The position numbers and the translations under genes were made by a program. Source: Bacteroidales bacterium (GTDB lineage Bacteria > Bacteroidota > Bacteroidia > Bacteroidales > VadinHA17). Taken from it: DNA of 6,732 nt. Shown here piece by piece: positions 1 through 5,126 of this stretch (position 1 is its first letter; the number at the start of each line of letters is the position of its first letter). The stretch is taken from assembly GCA_003157055.1 (NCBI GenBank), contig PMIG01000245.1, positions 946-7,677 of the forward strand, in the 5' to 3' direction. Under the pieces are notes generated by a model. The model saw only the letters and a program-made list of their open reading frames with translations, was not told the DNA's origin and did not search any database.

Positions 1-503
1 TGGCTGTCGACAGCTTCGGCAGGTGCTTCAAAAATCTTAATATTATGATTGATACCATCAATGAAAACAATTACATCTTTTTCAGCTTTTCCCTGTAGCT
101 CAAGGGCATCAAATCCGGAGAATTTGAGAAATGGCCCGAAAAAACCTCCCACATTGCTGTCCATTGCAGATTCCGTCTGAGGCGACAGGGTGACAACCAG
201 CGATTTGCCCGTACCGGAATACTGGGTTATACCGCCGATGGGACCGGAAGATATAATAATCTCATTTTCGGGATCATTCCACTTTGTATCCGGTCTTGTT
301 GCGTCCCAGAGAAGTCTAAGTCCATATCCTTTCCCCCCGATGAATTTTTCCTTCATTACAGAGGGTACATCCTTGTCTTTTATTTCCCCTGAACCCACAT
401 TGATATAAAGGATCTTGTCAGTATAACCCCTGCTCAGGGGAGTCCATATATAATCCCATTCCTTGATGAGTTTATGCTGAGCTTTTATTGCATCGGTATC
501 CAT
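1..503 (-). CDS. Aldehyde:ferredoxin oxidoreductase family protein (tungsten enzyme), N-terminal fragment, partial
   Basis: The first 167 codons are visible; the gene continues beyond the left edge. AOR-family enzymes carry a tungsten (or molybdenum) bis-pterin cofactor and a [4Fe-4S] cluster and oxidise aldehydes or related substrates using ferredoxin. The visible part is the cofactor-binding N-terminal domain: YINVGSGEI at residues 33-41, GGKGYGLRLLWD at 56-67, PENEIIISSGPIGG at 78-91, and DSNVGGFFGPFLKFSGFDA at 115-133, all in the order seen in Pyrococcus AOR. Where Pyrococcus AOR has GGRYN this protein has GTGKS (97-101), so it may belong to another subfamily. About 25 residues precede the point where Pyrococcus AOR begins. 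The ATG at 503-501 is the likely start, because an in-frame stop lies at 518-516 and the next Met is residue 50, inside the domain. The cluster cysteines and substrate pocket lie outside the window, so the substrate is unknown. It is divergent from the thiF/thiS-like pair, which may supply cofactor sulfur. Family assignment is strong; subfamily is open. Confidence 0.9.
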   Translation of the reverse strand, partial: MDTDAIKAQHKLIKEWDYIWTPLSRGYTDKILYINVGSGEIKDKDVPSVMKEKFIGGKGYGLRLLWDATRPDTKWNDPENEIIISSGPIGGITQYSGTGKSLVVTLSPQTESAMDSNVGGFFGPFLKFSGFDALELQGKAEKDVIVFIDGINHNIKIFEAPAEAVDS

Positions 504-542
504 AATGAAACAGGTTTATTTGACAGTGAAATCTAATAAGAT

Positions 543-550
543 CAAATTTA
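543..550 (-). promoter_or_regulatory. Candidate Bacteroidetes -7 element for the AOR gene
   Basis: Read on the minus strand the eight bases are TAAATTTG, a perfect match to the Bacteroidetes TAnnTTTG -7 consensus. It would start transcription about 35 bases before the AOR start codon. No good TTTG -33 box is present at the usual spacing, so the call rests on the -7 element and its position. Confidence 0.45.
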
Positions 551-577
551 AGCTTTTTTGGCAACAGCCCCTATGAC

Positions 578-608
578 TTAAATCATTATAACCTCGTCCT
601 TAAATGAT
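578..608 (+). repeat. Direct repeat TTAAATCAT / TTAAATGAT
   Basis: TTAAATCAT at 578-586 and TTAAATGAT at 600-608 match at eight of nine positions and start 22 bp apart, about two DNA turns. The inner parts also form an inverted pair (ATCATT at 582-587 and AATGAT at 603-608). It lies behind the proposed AOR promoter and could be an operator, but the DNA is A+T-rich and chance is possible. Confidence 0.3.
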
Positions 609-651
609 AATCAGCACATTCCTGACTGAGATAAACTCCTAAAGGGAAACC

Positions 652-667
652 GGCTGCCAGGGCAGCT
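652..667 (+). repeat. Short G+C-rich inverted repeat in the divergent region
   Basis: GCTGCC at 653-658 and GGCAGC at 661-666 are perfect inverted copies. As RNA this would give about five pairs around a four-base loop, plus one G-U pair at the base, followed by a run of A. It lies upstream of the proposed thiF promoter, so on the + strand it would not be in that transcript; it could be a protein-binding site. Confidence 0.3.
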
Positions 668-694
668 GAAAAAAATAATTGCGACAGGTTAAAG

Positions 695-702
695 TAGCTT
701 TG
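695..702 (+). promoter_or_regulatory. Candidate Bacteroidetes -7 element for the thiF-thiS-like operon
   Basis: TAGCTTTG matches the TAnnTTTG consensus exactly and lies about 83 bp before the thiF-like ATG, implying a leader of roughly 75 bases. An ATTG at 678-681 is too close to be a normal -33 box, so confidence is limited. Confidence 0.35.
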
Positions 703-785
703 TAAAAAGGCTAAAAGGTTATTATCTTTCGAAATTAAATTCTAAATAACCAATTAAAGGTTTATATCCCTAAAACCGGGTTGAA

Positions 786-1391
786 ATGAGGTTCTCCGAA
801 ATAAAAGATCATCTTTCCGGGTTCAGGGTCGGAATAGCCGGCGCCGGTGGACTTGGTTCAACTTGTGCTGTTGCTCTCGCCAGAAGCGGTGTAGGCACAC
901 TGGTAATCTCCGATTTTGATGTAATTGAACCGGCAAACCTGAACCGGCAGTATTATTTTATTTCCCAGGTCGGGATGCTCAAAACTATTGCATTAAAGGA
1001 GAATATTGCCAGGATAAATCATGACATTACAGTAATCGCACTCACTGAAAAGCTGGATAACCTGAATATCCCTGAGATATTTACCGGATGCGATGTAATT
1101 GTCGAAGCGTTCGACAAGGATGATATGAAGGAAATGATTGCAGAGACGGTTCAGACCAGGATGCCGGGAACTCCCCTGGTAATGGGGTCCGGACTTGCCG
1201 GCTGGGGCAAGAGTGAAATAATAAAATTCCGGAAAATCGATGAGACGCTTTATATCTGCGGCGATGAATCAACAGCAGCGGGTGACGAAATGCCCCCGAT
1301 GGCTGCGAGAGTCGGAATTGTTGCAAATATGCAGGCTAATACGGTTATCGAGATCCTGATGAAAAAAACGAGAGATTATTTCAGACAATGA
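786..1391 (+). CDS. thiF: ThiF/MoeB-type E1-like adenylyltransferase for a ThiS/MoaD sulfur carrier (short ThiF family)
   Basis: ThiF/MoeB enzymes use ATP to adenylate the C-terminal glycine of a ThiS or MoaD carrier so that it can be loaded with sulfur. This 201-residue protein has the nucleotide loop GAGGLGS at 19-25, DFDVIEPANLNRQ at 43-55 with the conserved Asp45, Asn51, Arg54 and Gln55, the conserved Lys66, and a late CGDE (158-161) and ARVGIVANMQAN (174-185). It is shorter than MoeB or E. coli ThiF (about 250 residues) and lacks the two zinc-binding CxxC pairs and any rhodanese domain. This matches the compact ThiF subfamily common in anaerobes. The only cysteines are 27, 102 and 158. 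No clear Shine-Dalgarno precedes the ATG. It overlaps the carrier gene by four bases, so the two are co-translated. The symbol marks family only: no thiamine genes are nearby, and the divergent AOR gene suggests a job in pterin-cofactor synthesis. Confidence 0.85.
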   Translation: MRFSEIKDHLSGFRVGIAGAGGLGSTCAVALARSGVGTLVISDFDVIEPANLNRQYYFISQVGMLKTIALKENIARINHDITVIALTEKLDNLNIPEIFTGCDVIVEAFDKDDMKEMIAETVQTRMPGTPLVMGSGLAGWGKSEIIKFRKIDETLYICGDESTAAGDEMPPMAARVGIVANMQANTVIEILMKKTRDYFRQ

Positions 1392-1591
1392 AGATAATTC
1401 TTAATAACAGGGAAGAAGTACTATCCGGGGAGAATTTATCCGTTAGCGAAATGCTGAAGATTAAGAAATTCTCATACAAAATGAGGATCGTCAAGATCAA
1501 TAGCCTTCTTATCCCAAGAGAAGAATATGAATCGACAATAATTCATGACGGAGACAATGTTCAGATGATCTATCTTATGAGCGGAGGTTGA
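1388..1591 (+). CDS. thiS: ThiS/MoaD-like ubiquitin-fold sulfur carrier protein
   Basis: This 67-residue protein has the size of a ThiS/MoaD carrier and ends in the diagnostic Gly66-Gly67, already exposed without processing. It shows the beta-grasp pattern: a short beta-rich start (MKIILNNREE), the LSVSEMLKIKKF helix region, VKINSLLIPREEYE, and a final DGDNVQMIYLMSGG strand. Such carriers hold sulfur as a C-terminal thiocarboxylate and donate it for thiazole (ThiS) or for the molybdopterin dithiolene (MoaD). Its ATG overlaps the stop of the thiF-like gene in an ATGA, so the E1-like enzyme and its substrate are made together. The sequence alone does not separate ThiS from MoaD: the short length favours ThiS, while the neighbouring AOR gene favours a role in tungsten-pterin cofactor assembly. 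Confidence 0.82.
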   Translation: MKIILNNREEVLSGENLSVSEMLKIKKFSYKMRIVKINSLLIPREEYESTIIHDGDNVQMIYLMSGG

Positions 1592-1602
1592 CGAAAAAGT
1601 TG

Positions 1603-1610
1603 TAGATTTG
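1603..1610 (+). promoter_or_regulatory. Candidate Bacteroidetes -7 element for the ftsB-like gene
   Basis: TAGATTTG, followed by CA, is an exact TAnnTTTG match in the 26-bp gap after the thiS-like gene. Its end is only seven bases from the ATG at 1618, so transcription would begin at or right next to the start codon. A TTGAC at 1588-1592 is closer than the usual -33 distance. Confidence 0.45.
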
Positions 1611-1617
1611 CACTATA

Positions 1618-1956
1618 ATGTTAAGGTTCAGATTCATAAATAAAGTTCCAGCAATTTTCCGGAATAAATATATTCTCACAATACTTATATTTTTCATCTG
1701 GATCCTGCTTCTGGATTCGAATAACCTGATCTCCAGGGTTAGTGATATGCGTGAGCTGCACAAGCTTAAGAAAGACCGCGAATATCTTCAGAATAAGGTT
1801 GAGGCTGACAAGAAGAAGATAAATGAGCTGAAAACAGATAATCACAATCTCGAGAAATTCGGAAGGGAACAGTACCTGATGAAAAAGCCCGACGAAGATC
1901 TGTTCATTGTTCTTACTCCTGCTGAGGACCGCAGGATCAAAAGGAAGAATAATTGA
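1618..1956 (+). CDS. FtsB/DivIC-like septum formation initiator protein
   Basis: FtsB/DivIC proteins are small bitopic membrane proteins that bind FtsL and FtsQ/DivIB and help activate septal peptidoglycan synthesis. This 112-residue protein has the family layout: a short basic cytoplasmic tail (1-17), one membrane segment (about 18-32, YILTILIFFIWILLL), a periplasmic coiled coil (about 40-80, rich in Lys, Glu and Leu), then the conserved tail REQYLMKKPDEDLFIV (83-98), typical of Bacteroidetes members. The last residues are very basic. It follows the thiS-like gene by 26 bp in the same direction but has its own promoter-like element next to the start, so expression may be independent. Its last 20 bp overlap the end of the glycosyltransferase gene on the other strand. 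I am confident of the family; FtsB versus DivIC naming is a matter of convention. Confidence 0.88.
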   Translation: MLRFRFINKVPAIFRNKYILTILIFFIWILLLDSNNLISRVSDMRELHKLKKDREYLQNKVEADKKKINELKTDNHNLEKFGREQYLMKKPDEDLFIVLTPAEDRRIKRKNN

Positions 1957-3211
1957 TTCCCCGTTCCATTGATCTGTAACATTCAAGCAATTCCTGAGGT
2001 GTTGCATAATCGGTCTTTTTACCGATAATCTCCAGCAACACTTGTGCTTGTTCTGTAACTGCATGTTTAACGAACAATCCTGAACTAACATGATTCAGGT
2101 ATTTGATTATCCTGAACATATTAAACCATGCAAAAAATCGTTTGCGGAATGAGTCAATACCTGAGGTGTTTTCTTTTATTTCAGTAACAGTTTCAAGGAA
2201 TTCATCTTCAAGCAGAAAAGTTTCCAGTCCGTGCGGCAGGGAGTTCCTGAATGCAATAATCTCAGATTTATCAGACCTGTACAATTCTCCTGTTAAGCTG
2301 AAAAAGTGTCTGAGTTCTTTAAAAGCTTCAATATTATATGTCAGAAAGTTTTTGCCGGATAACCCAATGAGTCTGCTCATTACAACACCGGTACCGAAGG
2401 GAACTCTTGATGATTCACGAGGAGAAGGGTATACAGTGGTTGAATTAAGGGCGAAATAACCGCCAAGGGGCATCAGTTTCTGGATGAAATAAAAATCCTC
2501 ACCGGCCTGCTTCCTGTTCATGCCTCCGCAACCTTCATACGAAGAAGCTTTGACTGCCATTGAAGATCCTACCGTGTGAAAAGCGTATGGGAAACCTGCG
2601 TACTTAAGGCCCTGAAGGTAATACCGTACATGAAGCTCATATTGCAGGATATTGCTGTAGATATCCGGAGAAAAATCATTCCCGGAAAGCGGATGCTCAA
2701 AATAGATTGAGCAGGCTTTATTATGCTTATTCCTGTAAAGGTCGCTGAACAATTCTGTAAAATAGTTTTTCTCTACTGTGCAGTCAGCATCAAGGCTTGC
2801 AATTACACCTTCCGGTTTCCCGATACTGTTAAATCTTCGAAGAGCCTCATCCATCCCTGTCTTCCTTGCAAGCCCGACTCCCCATCCTTTTATTGAAGGT
2901 CGGCCTGCATCAAAATAATAAAGCCGGAAGAAGCTGTTATTTTCTCTCTTCCAGCTTTCAATATTGCTGACACAAATCTTGTTGTTCAAGCTGATCTCAG
3001 GTCCGGCATCTGCCGGTGCATTAACAATCACTAAAACCTCAACTCTGCATCCGGGTTCAATGCACTTAACCAGTGAATCAAGCAAATCAGCAATACCCGG
3101 TTCATTATAAGCAGGAATGACAACTATTATCCCCGTCTGATTATCAGGCGGTTCATTAATGAATTCCGGGAATAGTGCTCTTTTGTCAAGCCACGAAGTG
3201 GCAAAACCCAT
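1937..3211 (-). CDS. Glycosyltransferase family 2 protein with C-terminal extension
   Basis: GT2 enzymes transfer a sugar from a nucleotide- or lipid-linked donor to glycans, lipids or proteins. This 424-residue protein starts the GT-A fold at residues 27-39 (GIIVVIPAYNEPG), has the metal-binding DAD at 141-143 (SLDADC), a TVGSSMAVKASSYEGCGGM acceptor-site region (213-231) and the AGEDFYF motif at 236-242, whose ED is the usual catalytic-base position. The GT core ends near 290. About 130 further residues show no domain I recognise, and there is no membrane-spanning segment, so the enzyme should be cytosolic or peripheral. Donor and acceptor cannot be told. Its ATG lies 5 bp after the stop of the OmpH/Skp-like gene, which points to one transcript and coupled translation. 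The 3' end overlaps the ftsB-like gene by 20 bp in convergent orientation. Cell-envelope glycan synthesis is the likely context. Confidence 0.87.
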   Translation of the reverse strand: MGFATSWLDKRALFPEFINEPPDNQTGIIVVIPAYNEPGIADLLDSLVKCIEPGCRVEVLVIVNAPADAGPEISLNNKICVSNIESWKRENNSFFRLYYFDAGRPSIKGWGVGLARKTGMDEALRRFNSIGKPEGVIASLDADCTVEKNYFTELFSDLYRNKHNKACSIYFEHPLSGNDFSPDIYSNILQYELHVRYYLQGLKYAGFPYAFHTVGSSMAVKASSYEGCGGMNRKQAGEDFYFIQKLMPLGGYFALNSTTVYPSPRESSRVPFGTGVVMSRLIGLSGKNFLTYNIEAFKELRHFFSLTGELYRSDKSEIIAFRNSLPHGLETFLLEDEFLETVTEIKENTSGIDSFRKRFFAWFNMFRIIKYLNHVSSGLFVKHAVTEQAQVLLEIIGKKTDYATPQELLECYRSMERGINYSSF

Positions 3212-3216
3212 TTTCG

Positions 3217-3807
3217 CTATTTTTTCTCAGCCTGGTACTTTTTATTAAGCGCATCAAGAACTTTTTGGGTAATATCCTGTCCTTTATCGCCGTAGAGTAC
3301 AACACTTCCGAAGCTTTTACCAAGAATATACTGATAGTTATAGTCAGCCTTATTAGCTTCGAGGAAAGAGGTGATATACTCAACGATCTGCCTGTTCATT
3401 ACCTGCTCTTCTTCAACCAGGTTAGACTGAAGGTTATCCTTGAGTGCTACAAGTTCCTGCTGCTGCTGATAGAGGGCTTTTTCCCTTTCAGCAGCGTCGG
3501 CTCTGGTTATTAATCCTTTATTGACCTTATCCTGATAATCATTTGCATTTTTCTGGTAAAGGCTTCCTTTGGAATTAAGTTCAGCTTCTGCATTTTTCTG
3601 TTTTGCCATCAGGTCAGCTCTCCTGTCAAAAAACATATCAAACTTATAAATAACAGAGTCAATATTCATAAAAGCGATTCCCTGTCCAGGAACATTGGTA
3701 TTGCCGGTGTTTTTGCCGCTTTTTTTATTTCCTGAGAAATTCAGGTAAAACAGAACTGCAACAGCAAGAAATAATACTGAAAACAGCACTATAGTAAGTT
3801 TCTTCAT
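3217..3807 (-). CDS. OmpH/Skp-like periplasmic coiled-coil protein
   Basis: Skp/OmpH proteins are periplasmic chaperones that hold unfolded outer-membrane proteins. This 196-residue protein has a basic start and a hydrophobic stretch at 4-24, a Gly/Asn/Lys-rich linker (25-42), the family's opening strand GIAFMNIDSVIYKFDMF (43-59), a long Lys/Glu/Gln/Ala-rich helical hairpin (about 60-155) with a QQQQ at 114-117, and the closing strands YNYQYILG (156-163) and VVLYGDKGQDIT (169-180), as in Bacteroidetes OmpH-family proteins. The hydrophobic segment is long and has no clear signal-peptidase site, so the protein may stay anchored in the inner membrane, unlike soluble E. coli Skp. It has a good TAnnTTTG element upstream and leads a two-gene operon with the glycosyltransferase. 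The family call is firm; chaperone function is from family knowledge. Confidence 0.85.
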   Translation of the reverse strand: MKKLTIVLFSVLFLAVAVLFYLNFSGNKKSGKNTGNTNVPGQGIAFMNIDSVIYKFDMFFDRRADLMAKQKNAEAELNSKGSLYQKNANDYQDKVNKGLITRADAAEREKALYQQQQELVALKDNLQSNLVEEEQVMNRQIVEYITSFLEANKADYNYQYILGKSFGSVVLYGDKGQDITQKVLDALNKKYQAEKK

Positions 3808-3842
3808 TGGTTAATGGATATTTATTTAACAATAGTCAGCCG

Positions 3843-3850
3843 CAAATATA
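3843..3850 (-). promoter_or_regulatory. Candidate Bacteroidetes -7 element for the ompH-like/glycosyltransferase operon
   Basis: Read on the minus strand this is TATATTTG followed by CG, an exact TAnnTTTG match, giving a leader of roughly 30 bases before the ATG at 3807. A TTTG at 3865-3862 is present but nearer than the usual -33 spacing. Confidence 0.5.
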
Positions 3851-3874
3851 AGATATTTAAGCAAACGTGGCTAA

Positions 3875-3897
3875 TGCACACTGCAATTTATTGCACA
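3875..3897. repeat. Palindrome with flanking direct repeat between porP-like and ompH-like genes
   Basis: TGCAAT (3882-3887), TT, ATTGCA (3890-3895) is a perfect 6-bp inverted repeat with a 2-bp centre. It is bracketed by TGCACA at 3875-3880 and again at 3892-3897. The site lies about 25 bp upstream of the proposed -7 element of the ompH-like operon, a position suited to a regulator. It is also downstream of the porP-like stop but lacks a G+C stem plus T-run, so it does not look like a terminator. Confidence 0.35.
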
Positions 3898-3942
3898 GGA
3901 ATATAGTAAAATTATTTCCCGGCAAGAAGGGGTCCGTAGTCT

Positions 3943-4932
3943 CTAGAATTCAGGGCACGGGATAGCTCTGATTCTTTTCCTTTGCTGTCCGATCGTGAAT
4001 GAGTTGAACTCATAAGTGAGTGATATCTCATGAGCTCCGCCGGTGGAAGAAATGAGGTTCGAAATTGTAAAATCGTAGCTGTAACCTATGCGAAGCTGTT
4101 CAGTTTTAATTCCCACCAGGCCAATAATAGCATCGCCAGCCTGAGAAGTCACAAAGGGGATTCCCCTATACCAGAGACCGAAAATCAGGGGACTTTTGTA
4201 ATAATATAACCCAAGGTCGGTCTGGTAGAATTTTTGCTGTACCTGGAAATTCAAAGCTAATGAAAGCACCTCCTGAAGCTTGACCCTCAGCCTTGTTTTT
4301 TTTATTAGCTGCATCCCGCCGAATAGGTTGAACTTAACTGGAACATGTGTATCACTACCGTAAAAGGATGTCTTGGGTGCAAGCAGGTGATCGAGTGTAA
4401 AGCCTCCCCAGTAGGTGTCATTATATGCCAGGAAGGATGTTGCAAAATCGACATCGGCGACATTGTCAAAAGGCGGAGGAGAGACGGAAGGCGTCGTACC
4501 GCTTCCTGTAAGCTGACTGTTGAATATCAATTTTCCAATATCAAGCCCAAGGTAATAGAACTTAAAATTCACTCCCGGTCTGAAATGCCAGTCTTTATTT
4601 ACATTAAAATCGTAGGAGTATAACAATCCGATATTCGTCGTACTTAAATTGCCTGATCCTGCAACGTCGTAGGTAGCAAGGACACCGATACCTGAATTGA
4701 AATTAGGCATCGCTTTATCGAATGAAATGCTGTATGTTTCAAATACTCCGGGAACTGAAGGCCACTGGTTCCGGTAAGTCATACCGAGCCTGTACTCCTG
4801 GGTAGCACCAGCAAAGGATGGGGCAAGATAAAGAGGATTAGCATAAAACTGTGAGAATGTCGGATCCTGACCATAACAATCTGTAAATAGGATAAATACT
4901 GTAGGCAGTATATATATAATTCTCTTTAGCAA
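3943..4932 (-). CDS. PorP/SprF-family type IX secretion system outer-membrane protein
   Basis: PorP/SprF proteins are outer-membrane beta-barrels of the T9SS; SprF-type members are needed for secretion of type B C-terminal-domain substrates usually encoded beside them. This 329-residue protein has a signal peptide (about 1-21, cut before QDP), then the hallmark DPTFSQFYANPLYLAPSFAGA at 23-43, alternating barrel strands throughout (YRLGMTYRNQWP, LRIGYSYDFTIS) and the typical C-terminus RAIPCPEF (322-329). The start is TTG at 4932-4930: an in-frame stop sits at 4938-4936 and the first in-frame ATG comes near residue 51, after the signal peptide, so TTG is nearly forced. No Shine-Dalgarno is visible. 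It lies 194 bp after the PKD/type B domain gene in the same direction, and a TAnnTTTG element in the gap could give it its own promoter. It is probably the dedicated partner of that upstream protein. Confidence 0.9.
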   Translation of the reverse strand: MLKRIIYILPTVFILFTDCYGQDPTFSQFYANPLYLAPSFAGATQEYRLGMTYRNQWPSVPGVFETYSISFDKAMPNFNSGIGVLATYDVAGSGNLSTTNIGLLYSYDFNVNKDWHFRPGVNFKFYYLGLDIGKLIFNSQLTGSGTTPSVSPPPFDNVADVDFATSFLAYNDTYWGGFTLDHLLAPKTSFYGSDTHVPVKFNLFGGMQLIKKTRLRVKLQEVLSLALNFQVQQKFYQTDLGLYYYKSPLIFGLWYRGIPFVTSQAGDAIIGLVGIKTEQLRIGYSYDFTISNLISSTGGAHEISLTYEFNSFTIGQQRKRIRAIPCPEF

Positions 4933-5052
4933 GATTTATCCGTATAGGTTTACGCTGACGAAAATAGTTAAATCAAATCACAATTCCTTATGGTTAAACG
5001 TTTTTTTGGATCAAAAGTGCTATTCTGGGCCTACTTTTTTAACGAAAGCAAT

Positions 5053-5060
5053 CAAATATA
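5053..5060 (-). promoter_or_regulatory. Candidate Bacteroidetes -7 element for the porP/sprF-like gene
   Basis: On the minus strand this reads TATATTTG, an exact TAnnTTTG match, in the 194-bp gap between the PKD/type B domain gene and the porP/sprF-like gene. The implied leader is about 115 bases. There is no clear -33 box. Read-through from the sigma-factor promoter is also possible, as I see no convincing terminator in the gap. Confidence 0.4.
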
Positions 5061-5126
5061 GGATAAAAGTACTGAATTAATTGATGAATTGAAATAGAGA
5101 TTCAGAGGCAATCTTAGAATGCAACA

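Larger units (their letters stand above)
504..785. other. Divergent intergenic region between the AOR gene and the thiF-like operon
   Basis: These 282 bp separate two genes transcribed away from each other, so both promoters should lie here. I see one TAnnTTTG element facing each way (543-550 and 695-702), a near-identical nine-base direct repeat (578-586 and 600-608) and a short G+C-rich inverted repeat (652-667). No open reading frame of useful length and no tRNA or recognisable known riboswitch was seen. Confidence 0.7.

Noticed and set aside
190..408. 72-codon plus-strand reading frame at the left edge
   Set aside because: It is antisense to the clear AOR N-terminal domain and has no recognisable features.
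635..690. Possible molybdenum/tungsten cofactor (Moco-type) or cobalamin riboswitch, suggested by an AAAGGGAAACCGG stretch beside a hairpin near AOR genes
   Set aside because: Only a short G/A-rich stretch is similar; I could not fold the multi-stem core of either class, and it lies upstream of the proposed + strand transcription start.
1621..2091. 156-codon minus-strand reading frame under the ftsB-like gene
   Set aside because: It overlaps both the ftsB-like and the glycosyltransferase coding frames, shows no domain pattern, and is best explained as a shadow frame.
3175..3513. 112-codon plus-strand reading frame with hydrophobic composition
   Set aside because: It is antisense to the well-supported ompH-like gene and the start of the glycosyltransferase gene; its hydrophobic look comes from the complement of charged coiled-coil codons.
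3943..4932. Lipoprotein reading of the PorP/SprF-like signal peptide because of a cysteine at residue 19
   Set aside because: The residue before the cysteine is Asp, which does not fit a lipobox, and cleavage before the QDP motif is usual for the family.
5008..5042. A/T-rich inverted repeat (AAAAGT and ACTTTT arms) before the porP/sprF-like gene as a terminator
   Set aside because: The stem is only about six A/T-rich pairs with a large loop and no G+C core, so it does not support a terminator call.
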